The notes under the pieces: generated by a model | What the model was told of the DNA's origin: nothing | The model's database searches: none | Seen by the model: the letters and a program-made list of their open reading frames with translations, nothing else | Program-made: the position numbers and the translations under genes | Shown: positions 39,851 to 50,922 of the stretch, in pieces | How the letters are laid out: the number at the start of each line of letters is the position of its first letter | How positions within the stretch are numbered: position 1 is the stretch's first letter | Assembly (NCBI RefSeq): GCF_032484785.1 | Contig: NZ_JAUETR010000002.1 | Span: 930,001 to 994,000, forward strand | From: Bradyrhizobium sp. SZCCHNS1050 | GTDB taxonomy: Bacteria > Pseudomonadota > Alphaproteobacteria > Rhizobiales > Xanthobacteraceae | Reading direction: 5' to 3' | DNA: 64,000 nucleotides

Positions 39851-42800
39851 AACTCGGACTCTCAGGCAAGCTTACCCAGGCGACCATCGCCTCGCCGCTG
39901 ACGCCGCTGTTTCTGCTCGCGGCGCTCGTGGTCGGCCTCATCGCCGTCGTCGTGATCCCGCGCGAGGAAGAGCCGCAGATCAGCGTGCCGATGGTCGACA
40001 TCCGCGTCAGCGCCGACGGCCTGCGTGCGCCCGACGGCGTCGAGCTCGTGACCAAGCCGCTGGAGACCATCGTCAAGGCGATCGACGGCGTCGAACACGT
40101 CTACAGCCAGACCGAGGACGACCGTGTCATGGTCACCGCGCGGTTCCTGGTGGGGACCAAGTTCGAGGACGCGATCCTGCGCGTCCACGAGAAGCTACGC
40201 GCCAACCTCGACCGCATCCCCGTCGGCATTCCCGAGCCGCTGATCGTCGGCCGCGGCATCAACGACGTCGCCGTCACCGTGCTGACGCTGTCGCCGAAGC
40301 CGGAAGCCGCCGGGCGCTGGTCCGACAAGGACCTCTACGAGCTCGCCGACAAGCTGCGTGCGGAGCTGACCAAGGTCGACAATATCGGCCTGACCTATAT
40401 CTCCGGCGGCGGCGCCCAGCAGATCCGGGTCGAGCCCGATCCGGAAAAGCTGTCGCTGTTCGGCGTGACTCTGCAGCAGCTCGTCGCCAAGGTGAAGGAC
40501 GCGAACCGCTCTTTCCTGGCCGGAGACGTTCGCGACGGCGGTATCGTGCGCAACGTCGCCGCGGGCCAGACGCTCACGGGCATCCCGGACATCGGCCTGC
40601 TGCTGATCTCGACGCGCGACGGCCGTCCCGTCTATGTGCGCGACGTCGCCACCGTCGTCATCGGCCCCAACCTCGCAGAGCATCGCGTCTGGGATGACGC
40701 CCGCACCGACAAGGGCGACTGGCACCGGGTGCCGGCGGTGAGCCTCGCGCTCGCCAAGCGCGCCGGCGCCAATGCCGTGGTGGTGTCTCACGACATCGCG
40801 CAGCGCCTCGAAGGGCTGAAGGCCAGTCTCGTTCCGAGCGACGTCGCAGTCACGGTGACGCGCGACTACGGCGAGACCGCCAACGAGAAGGCCAACGAGC
40901 TGCTGTTCCATCTCGGCCTCGCTACGATCTCGATCGTCGTGCTGATTGCGGTCGCCATTGGCTGGCGCGAAGCCCTCGTCACCTTCGTGGTGATTCCGAC
41001 CACGATCCTGCTGACGATGTTCGCCGCCAATCTGATGGGCTACACGATCAACCGGGTCAGCCTGTTTGCCCTGATCTTCTCGATCGGCATCCTGGTCGAC
41101 GACGCCATCGTCGTGGTCGAGAATATCGCGCGCCATTGGGGCATGCATGACGGCCGGCCGCGCCTGCAGGCCACCATCGAGGCGGTCGCCGAAGTCGGCA
41201 ACCCCACCGTTGTCGCGACCTTGACCGTGGTCGCCGCCCTGCTGCCGATGCTGTTCGTGTCGGGACTGATGGGCCCCTACATGGCGCCGATCCCGGCCAA
41301 CGCCTCGGCGGCGATGCTGTTCTCGTTCTTCGTCGCCATGGTGGTGGCGCCGTGGCTGATGCTGCGGCTGGCGCCGAGGTCGACCAGCGCCTCGGCGGAC
41401 TCTCACGACGCGCATGGCGAAGGCCGTCTCGGACGCATCTACCGCAGCGTCGCGCGCCCGATCGTCGCCAGCAAGCGCTCCGCCTGGATCTTCCTGCTCG
41501 GCGTCGGCATCGCCACCTTGCTGTCGATGACGCTGTTCGCCTCCAAGTCCGTCACCGTCAAGCTGCTGCCGTTCGACAACAAGTCGGAGATCGCGGTGAT
41601 GGTCGATCTGCCCGAAGGCGCGAGCCTGGAGGATACCGAGCGCACGCTGTTCGCGGCCGCCGACATTGCGCACGGGCTGCCGGAGATCACGACCGTGCAG
41701 AGCTATGCCGGCACGGCGGCGCCGTTCAACTTCAACGGTCTCGTGAGGCACTACTATCTGCGGGAGCGGCCCGAGCTCGGCGAGCTCCAGGTCAATCTCG
41801 CCGCGCGCGGCGACCGCAAGCGCGCGAGCCACGACATCGCGCTCGAGCTGCGCCAGCGGCTGAAGAGCATCCCTGTGCCGGCCGGCACCAGCATCAAGGT
41901 GGTCGAAGTGCCGCCCGGGCCTCCGGTGCTCGCCACCCTGCTGGCGGAGATCTACGGTCCGGACGCGGCGACCCGGCGCGCCGTCACCACCGAACTCAAG
42001 AAGGTCTTCGCCGACGTTCCCTTCATCGTCGACATCGACGATTCCATCGGTCAGCGCCGGCCGCGGCTGCGACTGTCGATCGACCAGGACAGTCTCGAAT
42101 TCTTCGGTGTCGAGCAGCGCGACGTCTACGACACGATCCAGACGCTGTTCGGCGGCGTCTCGGTCGGCTACTCGCATCGCGGCGAAGACCGCAATCCGAT
42201 CGAGATCGCCGTGCGTCTGCCGAAGCACGACAAGAGCTGGAGCCAGGCCCTGGCATCGACGCCGGTGCCCGCCAACACGGTGCCCGGCAGCAAGACCGTC
42301 GTCGAACTCGGCCAAGTCGTGAAGGCCACGATGGAAGAGGGGTCGCCGATGATCTTCCGCCGCGACGGCCGCTTTGCCGACATGGTGATGGCAGAACTCG
42401 CCGGCCGCTTCGAGGCCCCGCTCTACGGCATGCTCGCGGTCGCCGACCGGATCGACGCCCATGACTGGGGCAAGCTGCCGAAGCCCGTGATCGGCTTCCA
42501 CGGCCAGCCCAAGGACGAGTCCCGTCCGACGCTGCTGTGGGATGGCGAATGGGAGATCACCTACGTAACCTTCCGCGACATGGGCGCCGCATTCGGCGCC
42601 GCCATCCTCGGCATCTACGTTCTGGTCGTGGCACAGTTCAAGAGCTTCCGGCTGCCGCTGGTAATCCTGACTCCGATCCCGCTGACCCTGATCGGCATCC
42701 TGCTCGGCCACTGGTTGCTGGGCGCGCCGTTCACGGCGACGTCGATGATCGGCTTCATTGCGCTGGCCGGCATCATCGTCCGCAACTCGATCCTGCTGGT

Positions 42801-43068
42801 CGACTTCATCCGGCACAGTGGCGGCGAGGGCAAGACCCTGCGCGACGTCGTGTTGGAGGCCGGCGCCGTGCGCTTCAAGCCGATCCTGCTGACGGCGCTC
42901 GCGGCGATGATCGGTGCTGCGACGATCCTGCTCGACCCGATCTTCCAGGGGCTGGCGATCTCGCTGCTGTTCGGCCTGGCCTCCTCCACCCTGCTCACCG
43001 TACTCGTGATCCCCGCGATCTACATCGCACTGCGCGAGCCTGGCAAACCCACCACGAAGATGTCGTAG
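39847..43068 (+). CDS. RND-family efflux transporter, inner-membrane subunit
   Basis: Taking the GTG at 39847, coupled to the adaptor stop (GTGA), gives 1073 residues of normal AcrB/CusA-class length. The first helix is LTPLFLLAALVVGLIAVVVIP followed by REEEPQISVP. RND motifs include ALIFSIGILVDDAIVVVENI with the proton-relay Asp pair, NPTVVATLTVVAALLPMLFVSG, and in the second half STLLTVLVIPAIY. Methionine-cluster metal sites typical of CusA are not obvious, so the substrate is open. It belongs to the regulon region of the persulfide-type repressor. Confidence 0.93.
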   Translation: MKLGLSGKLTQATIASPLTPLFLLAALVVGLIAVVVIPREEEPQISVPMVDIRVSADGLRAPDGVELVTKPLETIVKAIDGVEHVYSQTEDDRVMVTARFLVGTKFEDAILRVHEKLRANLDRIPVGIPEPLIVGRGINDVAVTVLTLSPKPEAAGRWSDKDLYELADKLRAELTKVDNIGLTYISGGGAQQIRVEPDPEKLSLFGVTLQQLVAKVKDANRSFLAGDVRDGGIVRNVAAGQTLTGIPDIGLLLISTRDGRPVYVRDVATVVIGPNLAEHRVWDDARTDKGDWHRVPAVSLALAKRAGANAVVVSHDIAQRLEGLKASLVPSDVAVTVTRDYGETANEKANELLFHLGLATISIVVLIAVAIGWREALVTFVVIPTTILLTMFAANLMGYTINRVSLFALIFSIGILVDDAIVVVENIARHWGMHDGRPRLQATIEAVAEVGNPTVVATLTVVAALLPMLFVSGLMGPYMAPIPANASAAMLFSFFVAMVVAPWLMLRLAPRSTSASADSHDAHGEGRLGRIYRSVARPIVASKRSAWIFLLGVGIATLLSMTLFASKSVTVKLLPFDNKSEIAVMVDLPEGASLEDTERTLFAAADIAHGLPEITTVQSYAGTAAPFNFNGLVRHYYLRERPELGELQVNLAARGDRKRASHDIALELRQRLKSIPVPAGTSIKVVEVPPGPPVLATLLAEIYGPDAATRRAVTTELKKVFADVPFIVDIDDSIGQRRPRLRLSIDQDSLEFFGVEQRDVYDTIQTLFGGVSVGYSHRGEDRNPIEIAVRLPKHDKSWSQALASTPVPANTVPGSKTVVELGQVVKATMEEGSPMIFRRDGRFADMVMAELAGRFEAPLYGMLAVADRIDAHDWGKLPKPVIGFHGQPKDESRPTLLWDGEWEITYVTFRDMGAAFGAAILGIYVLVVAQFKSFRLPLVILTPIPLTLIGILLGHWLLGAPFTATSMIGFIALAGIIVRNSILLVDFIRHSGGEGKTLRDVVLEAGAVRFKPILLTALAAMIGAATILLDPIFQGLAISLLFGLASSTLLTVLVIPAIYIALREPGKPTTKMS

Positions 43069-43076
43069 GAGCTATC

Positions 43077-43433
43077 ATGACCAAACTGTACAGCGAGATC
43101 TGCAAGGACATCTCGGGTAACCTGAAGACGCTGCGCAAGGACATTCCGGACGTCATGCAGGGCTTCTCTGCACTGGCGAGGGCCGCCGCCGCTGATGGCG
43201 CGCTCGACAAGAAGACCAAGGAGCTGATCGCGCTGGCGATCGGGGTTGCCGTTCGGTGCGACGGCTGCATCGGCTTTCACGCGGAGGCGCTCGTCCGTCT
43301 CGGTGCAAGCCGGCAGGAGGTCGAGGAGACGCTCGGCATGGCGATCTACATGGGCGGCGGACCGTCGTTGATGTATGCCGCCGATGCGATTGCGGCGTTC
43401 GAGCAATTCCAGCAACAGGCAGCCGCCGCCTGA
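43077..43433 (+). CDS. Carboxymuconolactone-decarboxylase-family / AhpD-like protein
   Basis: The 118-residue helical protein has the AhpD-type redox motif RCDGCIGFHAEAL (CxxC plus His three residues later), preceded by KTKELIALAIGVAV and followed by the long helix EEVEETLGMAIYMGGGPS. Such proteins act as thiol-peroxidase partners or alkylhydroperoxidases. It starts 8 bp after the RND gene and is the last gene of this plus-strand operon. Confidence 0.9.
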   Translation: MTKLYSEICKDISGNLKTLRKDIPDVMQGFSALARAAAADGALDKKTKELIALAIGVAVRCDGCIGFHAEALVRLGASRQEVEETLGMAIYMGGGPSLMYAADAIAAFEQFQQQAAAA

Positions 43434-43441
43434 GCGCGGGT

Positions 43442-44656
43442 TCAGCCGCAGATATCGAGAATGGCCAGCATGTAGATGCGGATCATGTCGAGATAGTCGG
43501 GAATGTCGACGCGCTCGTCCGGCATCGTGTTGTAGCGGCCGCCCGGTCCGCAGACGATGCCCTCCATGCCGCCATAGGTATAAAGATGGCCGGCATCGGT
43601 GCCATAGAAGCAGCTCGGCGTCACCGGGCCTGTCGGCTGGGCGGCGCCGCGCACGACACGATAGGCATTGTTGACGGCACGGACGATCGGGCTGTCCGGT
43701 GCGACCTCGAACGGCGGCATGGTCGGCACGCCGGCGCGGTCCTCCGACATCAGATGGGCCTTCAGGCCGGGAAAACGCCCCTCCAGCGCATCGAGCTCGC
43801 GCCGCATGTCCGCGAGCGCGCCCTGCTCGGTCTGCCCAGGAGCGTAACGACCGGAGCCCTTGATGCGGACGAAATCCGCGACCTGCGGCGTCCGCCATTC
43901 GTGCAACTCACGACCGAGCGCGCCGTGCACGACGCCGACATGGACGCGATTGATGGCCTCATGTGCCGGCGAACGCGCGCCGGAGAACCGCATCGCATTG
44001 AGGCGCGGAATGAGATCGCAGGCGGCGGTGATGGCGTCCACCGCCTCCTCGCGCTTCGACAGATGCCGCGTGTTGCCGACGAGCTCGATGATGAACATGA
44101 ATGCCGCGGCATGCATCGTCATCGCCTTGAGGTCGGTTGGCTCGGAATTGATGAAATAGTCCGCGCGCAGCCCCTGCTCCAGCAACGAATAGGTGCCGAC
44201 TCCGCCTTGCAGCTCGCCGACCACATAGGTCAGAACGACATCACCCCTCAGCCTGACGCCGGCCTCGATTAGCGTCTTGACCGCGCAGAAATAGGCGGCG
44301 TCGCCGGCCTTCATGTTTGACACGCCGATTCCGTAGACGAAGTCGTCGTCCACCTTCCCCGCCCAGGGATCGAGGGTCCAGCCCTCGGTCACCGGATTTG
44401 TATCGACATGGCCGTTGAAGAGCAGGCTCTTGCCGCCGCCGGTGCCGTGCCAGCGGCCGACCGCGTTGACACGGCCCTCGGCCCCGAACGGGGCGACCGC
44501 GGCATCCAGGCCGATCGCGCTCATCTGTTCAGCCATGAAGGTCGCGAGCTGCTTCTCGCCCTCGGTCTTCGAATAGCTCTTGTGCTGAACCATGCGCGAC
44601 AGCAGCGCGAGCGAAGCTGGAATGTCGATGCGGGCGAGCAGGTCGTTGCGATCCAT
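43442..44656 (-). CDS. M20-family metallopeptidase/deacylase
   Basis: The 404-residue enzyme resembles ArgE/CPG2-type amidohydrolases. It has FNGHVDTNPVTEGWTLDPWAGKVDDDFVYGIGVSNMKAG, holding the first metal His-x-Asp and the bridging Asp/Asn region. TYVVGELQGGVGTYSLLEQG, where the catalytic Glu precedes a Gln instead of the usual Glu, follows. FYGTDAGHLYTYGG comes near the end. The E-Q change in the E-E pair may alter metal binding. It is the last gene of the peptide-importer operon. Confidence 0.88.
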   Translation of the reverse strand: MDRNDLLARIDIPASLALLSRMVQHKSYSKTEGEKQLATFMAEQMSAIGLDAAVAPFGAEGRVNAVGRWHGTGGGKSLLFNGHVDTNPVTEGWTLDPWAGKVDDDFVYGIGVSNMKAGDAAYFCAVKTLIEAGVRLRGDVVLTYVVGELQGGVGTYSLLEQGLRADYFINSEPTDLKAMTMHAAAFMFIIELVGNTRHLSKREEAVDAITAACDLIPRLNAMRFSGARSPAHEAINRVHVGVVHGALGRELHEWRTPQVADFVRIKGSGRYAPGQTEQGALADMRRELDALEGRFPGLKAHLMSEDRAGVPTMPPFEVAPDSPIVRAVNNAYRVVRGAAQPTGPVTPSCFYGTDAGHLYTYGGMEGIVCGPGGRYNTMPDERVDIPDYLDMIRIYMLAILDICG

Positions 44657-44673
44657 GGGGGCAATCCTTGCGG

Positions 44674-46248
44674 TCAGCCAACGGGCGCTGGCGAGGCCGC
44701 CATCAGCTCGCGGGTGTAAGGGTGAACGTCGTCTGCGCCGAAGGCATCGACGGCACGGCTGTCGACCAGCCGGCCGTGGCGCATCACGACGATGCGGTGC
44801 GCGATCTGCCTGATCAGGTTGAGATCGTGGGTGATGAAGAGATAGGCCGCCCCCGTCTCGGCGCGCAAAGCCAGCAGCAGCTCGATGATCTGGGCCTGGA
44901 CCGAGACGTCGAGCGGCGCCGTGATCTCGTCGCAGATCACCAGGCGCGGCCGCGCCGCAAAAGCACGCGCGATCGCGACGCGCTGCTTCTCGCCACCCGA
45001 GAGCTGGTGCGGCCAGCGCATGGCATACGACGCCGGCAGCCGGACCTGTTCGAGCAGGCGCGGCACGGCGGCGACGTCGCCGCCATAGAGCTTCAAGGGG
45101 CGCGACAGGATCTCACCGATCCGATGGCGCGGATTGAGCGAGGAATCCGGGTGCTGGAACACGATTTGGATATCGCGCCGATAGGCACGGTTCATGTCAC
45201 CGGCCCTGCGCAACGTTCGGCCGTCGAAGCTGATCGTGCCGTCGAAGCGGGCAAGCCCGGTGAGGGCGCGAGCGACGGATGACTTCCCCGAGCCGGATTC
45301 ACCGACGAGGCCGACGATTTCGCCGGCACGGACGCGGACATCGACGGCCCTGGTCGCCGGTGGCGGAGCCGCACGGAACAGCCCGCCCCTGCCGTAATGG
45401 ACTTCGATGCCGCGTGCGTCCAGCACCAGGGCCGCGCCCGGCTGATCGTTCACGAGCCGCCGCTCCGGACGCGGCACGGCGGCGATGAGAGCCTTGGTGT
45501 AGGCGTGCTGCGGCGTCCTGAAGATGTCAGACGCGGGCGCCTGCTCGACGATGCGGCCGTGCCGGATCACCGCGACACGATCGGCGACCCGGGTCATCAT
45601 CGCGAGATCGTGCGAGATGTAGAGCGCAGCGACGCCCGTCTCCGCACGCAACCGCGCAAACAGCTCGATGATGCGGGCGCCGGTGATGACGTCGAGCGCC
45701 GTCGTAGGCTCATCGAACAGGATGACATCGGGCCGGCACCCAAAGGCCGTCGCGATGACTACCCGCTGCTTCTCGCCGCCGGAGATCTCGTGCGGATAGC
45801 GCCGCAGCACCGCCACGGGGTCGCGCAGCTCGACATGGCCGAGCAATTCGATCGCGAGGTTCCTGGCGGCCCGCGCATTCAGATCGCGATGACGCATCAG
45901 CGCCTCGGTGATCTGGCGGCCGATGGTCAATGTCGGATTGAGCGCGGTCGACGGATCCTGGAACACCATGCCGATGCGGCGGCCACGGACCGCGGTCAGT
46001 CGCTTCAGGCTGAGGGACCGCAGGTCGAGGTCACCCAGACACAGGGAGCCCGAGACCTCGCGGGCATTGGCCGGCAGATGCCGCATCAACGCCCAAGCCA
46101 GCGAGCTCTTACCGGAGCCGGATTCGCCGACGAGGCCGAGCACCTCGCCGGGCGCGATCTCGAGCGACACGTCACGCAGCACCTCCACAGCGCCCGCCGG
46201 GGTGACGTAGTCCAGCCCGTAACCAGTGATGGCGAGCGCCGGCTTCAT
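44674..46248 (-). CDS. Dipeptide-type ABC transporter ATPase, DppD-DppF fusion
   Basis: The 524-residue protein carries two complete ATPase domains. The first (residues ~1-255) has Walker A GLVGESGSGKSSLA, signature ISGGEKQRVV and Walker B VILFDEPTTALD. The second (~285-524) has GLVGESGSGKSSVA, LSGGEKQRVA and LVICDEITAPLD. This single-chain layout matches GsiA-like or YejF-like proteins. It overlaps the DppC-like gene by 4 bp. Confidence 0.94.
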   Translation of the reverse strand: MKPALAITGYGLDYVTPAGAVEVLRDVSLEIAPGEVLGLVGESGSGKSSLAWALMRHLPANAREVSGSLCLGDLDLRSLSLKRLTAVRGRRIGMVFQDPSTALNPTLTIGRQITEALMRHRDLNARAARNLAIELLGHVELRDPVAVLRRYPHEISGGEKQRVVIATAFGCRPDVILFDEPTTALDVITGARIIELFARLRAETGVAALYISHDLAMMTRVADRVAVIRHGRIVEQAPASDIFRTPQHAYTKALIAAVPRPERRLVNDQPGAALVLDARGIEVHYGRGGLFRAAPPPATRAVDVRVRAGEIVGLVGESGSGKSSVARALTGLARFDGTISFDGRTLRRAGDMNRAYRRDIQIVFQHPDSSLNPRHRIGEILSRPLKLYGGDVAAVPRLLEQVRLPASYAMRWPHQLSGGEKQRVAIARAFAARPRLVICDEITAPLDVSVQAQIIELLLALRAETGAAYLFITHDLNLIRQIAHRIVVMRHGRLVDSRAVDAFGADDVHPYTRELMAASPAPVG

Positions 46249-47067
46249 CGATCGTCCCGCGGATTCAGCGCGTCGCGCAGGGCATCGCCGACGAGATTGA
46301 AGGCGATCGCCGACAGCGCGATCGCGGCCGAGGGCGCGATCAGGATCCATGGCGCCCGGTGCATGTATTGGCGCGCATCGGCCACCATCAGGCCCCATTC
46401 CGATGCCGGCGGCTGTGCACCCAGGCCGAGGAAGCTGAGCGTCGCGAACAGCATCACCGCAAATGACACCCGGATGGTGGCCTCGATGATGATCGGGCCC
46501 ATCACGTTCGGAAGCATCTCGCGGAAAATGATCTGCGATGCCGCTTCGCCGCGCGCGATGGCGGCCTTGACGTAGTCCTGACTGCGCACAGCAAGCGCCA
46601 CGGAGCGCGTGACCCGTGCCATGCCCGGCGCAAACGCAAAGGCAATCGCGATCACCGCGTTGACAGCCCCATTTCCGAGCGTGCTGACCAGCAGCAGCGC
46701 CATGAGGAGACCGGGAATGGCCATCACAGCATCGTTGGTGCGCATGATGAATTCGTCGGCCTTGCCACCGAGATAGGCCGATGCGACGCCGATCACGGCG
46801 CCCATCGCGCTGCCGGCGAGCGTCGCCGCGAGCGCCATCGGAACGGTGGCGCGCGCGCCGGACAGCAGCCGGCTCAGCACGTCGCGGCCGAACTGATCGG
46901 CGCCCAGCCAGTTCTGCCATCCCGGCGGGCGGAAACGGCCGAGAAAATCCATCTTCTCCGGCCCATAGGGCGCGAGCCACGGGCCGAGGATGCAGACGAT
47001 GGCGAGGGCAACGAGCAGCATCACGCTGATCGCCCCCTGCGGCTTGCGGATCATCCTGCCGAGCAGC

Positions 47068-47075
<8 letters not shown>
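46245..47075 (-). CDS. Dipeptide-type ABC transporter permease (DppC-like)
   Basis: From ATG 47075 the permease has 276 residues. DppC features are the N-terminal helix ISVMLLVALAIVCILGPWLAPYG, the GADQFGRDVLSRLLSGARAT motif and the EAA loop YVKAAIARGEAASQIIFREMLPN. A longer frame to 47135 is a shadow of dppB. It overlaps both neighbours. Confidence 0.93.
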
Positions 47076-48015
<940 letters not shown>

Positions 48016-48031
48016 CGCTCGGATCCCCGCC

Positions 48032-49582
48032 TCAGCTGCGCCTGGGCGCGCCTGCGCCGAGCGAGACGAGATCGAGCCGGAACACTGATCCGCGCGGATG
48101 CAGCTGGTATCCTTCCACATAGGCGCGCTGCGCCGCCAGGATGTCGAAGAAGACCGGAATGACCGACGGCACCTCCTCGCTCATCATCGTCTGGGCCCGC
48201 GCATAGAGCGCCGCGCGATTGGCATCGTCGGTCTCGCTACGCGCCGCATTGACGATCTCGTCGAAGCGCGCATTGTTCCAGCGTGTCTCGTTCCAGGCGG
48301 CATCCGAGGTGTAGAGCAGCTTGAAGATCGCGTCGGCGGTCGATTGCATGTTGTAGAATCCGACGTAGAAATTGCCCTTCTTCCAGACCTGGTCGAGATA
48401 GGTCGCGTGCGGCATCGTCTGAACGTTGATGCGGAAGCCGGCCGGTGCCGCCATCTCACGGATCGCAACGCCGAGCTGCGTGCGCGTGTCCGGTTTGTCG
48501 GATGCCACCATCGTCAGGTCGATGCCGGAGGGATAGCCGGCATCGGCGAGCAATTGCCTGGCTTTCGCGATGTCGGGCTTCTTCAGCTTGCTGTCCTGAT
48601 AGAACCGGTAGGCGGGGCTCAGCGGCGTGTCGTTGCCGGGCGTGCCGTAGCCGCCGGCCACGAAGCCGGCCATGGCCTCGCGATCGATGGTCAGCGCCAG
48701 CGCCTGGCGCACGCGAACGTCGTTGAACGGCTTCTGATCGCAGCCCATGTTGACGTTCAGAAACTGCCCCGAGGGGACCCGCACCGCCTTGACGCCGCTG
48801 GCCTTGCCGAGCCGCTCATATTCGCCGGGCGTGGTCGACAACATGAGATCGATGTCGCCCGAAATCAGAGCAGATGCTTCGGCGGTGCGGTCGGGATAGA
48901 CGAGAACCTCGACGCGATCGAGCAAAGGCCGCGCCGGATCGTAATACGCCGGGTTGCGCTCGACGACGATCTTGCGGTCCGGCTCATAGGACACGAGCTT
49001 GAACGGCCCTGAACCATTCGCCTTTGTGGCGAGGCTGGCGAGATCGGCAGCAACGACTTTCGCAGGCACGATGCGCGCATTGTTGTAGGCGAGCGCGACC
49101 GGAAAATCGGCAAAGGCAACCGACAACGTGAACCGCACGGTCGACGCATCGACGGCAGCGACATCCTTGATCGGGCCGACATTGGTGCGCGCCGGTGATG
49201 CGGTCTTCGGATCGAGGATCGCCTTGAAGGTCGCGACGACATCCTCCGCCGTCAGCGGCGAGCCGTCGTGGAAGCTGAGATTGGGCCGCAGCCTGAACGT
49301 CCACTCGGTGAGCCCCGCGCCGGCCTGCCACGACAAGGCGAGGTCCGGCTCGACCGACATGTCCGGCTTCAACCGGGTCAAGTTGGAATAGAGCAGCTCG
49401 GTGATGAGGTATTCCGGATTGACACGCGCGAGCAGCGGATGAATGACCGCCGCGCCCTGGTCGACCGAGATCCGCAACACGCCGCCGCGCTTCGGCGCCT
49501 CGGCCGAGAGAGAGACTTGCGGCAGAGCACCAAGCACGAGCGCGGAGCCGGCAAGGAAATGACGACGGGTCACGGACGGCAT
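48032..49582 (-). CDS. Periplasmic peptide/substrate-binding protein, family 5
   Basis: The 516-residue protein has a Tat-like signal (TRRHFLAGSALVLGALPQV) and family-5 (DppA/OppA) motifs: RGGVLRISVDQGAAVIHPLL, LALSWQAGAGLTEWTFRLRPNLSFHDGSPLTAEDVVATF, and VRQALALTIDREAM. It captures peptides or similar solutes for the permeases downstream. Its ATG shares one base with the stop of the upstream M20 gene. Confidence 0.93.
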   Translation of the reverse strand: MPSVTRRHFLAGSALVLGALPQVSLSAEAPKRGGVLRISVDQGAAVIHPLLARVNPEYLITELLYSNLTRLKPDMSVEPDLALSWQAGAGLTEWTFRLRPNLSFHDGSPLTAEDVVATFKAILDPKTASPARTNVGPIKDVAAVDASTVRFTLSVAFADFPVALAYNNARIVPAKVVAADLASLATKANGSGPFKLVSYEPDRKIVVERNPAYYDPARPLLDRVEVLVYPDRTAEASALISGDIDLMLSTTPGEYERLGKASGVKAVRVPSGQFLNVNMGCDQKPFNDVRVRQALALTIDREAMAGFVAGGYGTPGNDTPLSPAYRFYQDSKLKKPDIAKARQLLADAGYPSGIDLTMVASDKPDTRTQLGVAIREMAAPAGFRINVQTMPHATYLDQVWKKGNFYVGFYNMQSTADAIFKLLYTSDAAWNETRWNNARFDEIVNAARSETDDANRAALYARAQTMMSEEVPSVIPVFFDILAAQRAYVEGYQLHPRGSVFRLDLVSLGAGAPRRS

Positions 49583-50901
49583 CAGGCGAAGTCCTTTTCA
49601 GGCGTGATGGCTTCGGGACAGAGTTCGGGACGGAACTCGGCTGCGAGATAGGCGAGCACCGATTTCGCCAATGCGACGATGTCGGCGAGCGTCGTGGATT
49701 CGCCCGGCGCATGAATGCGGCTATCGGGCCTGCCGAGGCCCGTGAGCAGCACCTCCTGCACGCCCGTGGCCTGCTGCACCCAGCCGAAATCGGAGCAGCC
49801 GGCCGCCCCCCAGCGAGCGAAGTCATCCGCGGCATAGCCGAAGCCGGCCGACAGCGCCTGCTGCCAGCGCGACCAATGCGGCCCGCCGGGATCGGATGTC
49901 GGCATCAGATGGCCGGTGAGGATGATCTCGACGTCGAGGGTGCCGGCCGCCTGCCGGACGGCCGTTTCGATCTCGCGGCGTGCAGCGGCGAAGTCCTCCT
50001 CGGGCGTGTATCGGCGGCACAGGAGAATCTCGACCAGCGAGGGGATCTGTCCGCCGCATTGGCCGCCATGAATGGCTGAGATGTCGAGGCTCGCGGCGAG
50101 CGGTCCAGCCGCCTGCGGCGGTGGCGGCAACGCCGACGTCCGCTGCGCGATGACCGGCTCGAGGGCCGCGAGCGCATTGAGGATCGGCAGCGCCGCCTCG
50201 ATCGCGTTGGCGCCGGCGCGGCGCTGCTCGCCGGCATGCGCTGCCTTGCCGTGAACCCGCACCGTGAGCGTGAACAGGCCGAAGCAGCCGGCCCAGATCC
50301 GCGGCATGGCGCTGCCGTTGAAATTCAGAATATGCCCTTCGAGACGGCCCTGCTCGGCAAGGTAACGCACGCCGGGATAAAGCCCTGCCTCCTCGTCCGT
50401 GCACAGCAGCAACATCGGATCATAGGCCAGCGGCAATCCGGTGTGCTGCGCGCCGCGGAGTGCGAGCAGCGCCGCCGCAATCGATCCCTTCATGTCGGCC
50501 GCGCCGAGTCCGATCAGACGGTCACCGTCGCGGCTCAGCTGCAGCGGATCGGTGACCCAGCCGGGCGCCGCCGGTACCGTGTCCACATGGAAATAGAGCC
50601 CGAGCACCGGTCTGCCGGAGCGGCGCCGTGCGATCAGATTCGTCCGCGATCCGCGCGCGCCCGGTGCGCGCCATAGGTCCTCCGGAACGATCACGCGCTC
50701 GCTATCCAGTGCCAGCGGGGCAGCGAGCTGCTCCATCACGTCGGCAAATGCATCGTAGCCGGCCCCCGGAGGAAAGCTGGTGTCGACCGCCACCATCTTC
50801 CGCAGGTCCTCGACCGCCGTCTCGGCCATGGCGTCGATCGCGGCAAAAGCGCTGGCCAGGCTGCGCGCGCCCCGGTCCGCTGGAATGCCCTCAGAAATCA
50901 T
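49582..50901 (-). CDS. M20-family peptidase/deacylase (ArgE/DapE-like), operon-leading
   Basis: The 439-residue enzyme shows GLYFHVDTVPAAPGWVTDPLQL (metal His-Asp), RLIGLGAADMKGSIAAALLAL (bridging Asp) and LLCTDEEAGLYPGVRYL (catalytic Glu and metal Glu, the intact E-E pair). The dimerisation lid follows (VHGKAAHAG). It is the first gene of the importer operon and divergent from GntR. Together with the second M20 enzyme at the far end, it suggests uptake and hydrolysis of N-acyl or peptide-like compounds. Confidence 0.92.
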   Translation of the reverse strand: MISEGIPADRGARSLASAFAAIDAMAETAVEDLRKMVAVDTSFPPGAGYDAFADVMEQLAAPLALDSERVIVPEDLWRAPGARGSRTNLIARRRSGRPVLGLYFHVDTVPAAPGWVTDPLQLSRDGDRLIGLGAADMKGSIAAALLALRGAQHTGLPLAYDPMLLLCTDEEAGLYPGVRYLAEQGRLEGHILNFNGSAMPRIWAGCFGLFTLTVRVHGKAAHAGEQRRAGANAIEAALPILNALAALEPVIAQRTSALPPPPQAAGPLAASLDISAIHGGQCGGQIPSLVEILLCRRYTPEEDFAAARREIETAVRQAAGTLDVEIILTGHLMPTSDPGGPHWSRWQQALSAGFGYAADDFARWGAAGCSDFGWVQQATGVQEVLLTGLGRPDSRIHAPGESTTLADIVALAKSVLAYLAAEFRPELCPEAITPEKDFA

Positions 50902-50922
50902 TTGCCGCCAGCTCTATCCTAT

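Noticed and set aside
40195..42816. 873-codon minus-strand frame opposite the RND pump
   Set aside because: Asp/Arg/His-rich shadow of the RND coding strand with no motifs of its own.
43077..43433. True gamma-carboxymuconolactone decarboxylase of the protocatechuate pathway
   Set aside because: The CxxC-His motif and context with thiol-redox and efflux genes indicate the AhpD-like branch; no other protocatechuate genes are near.
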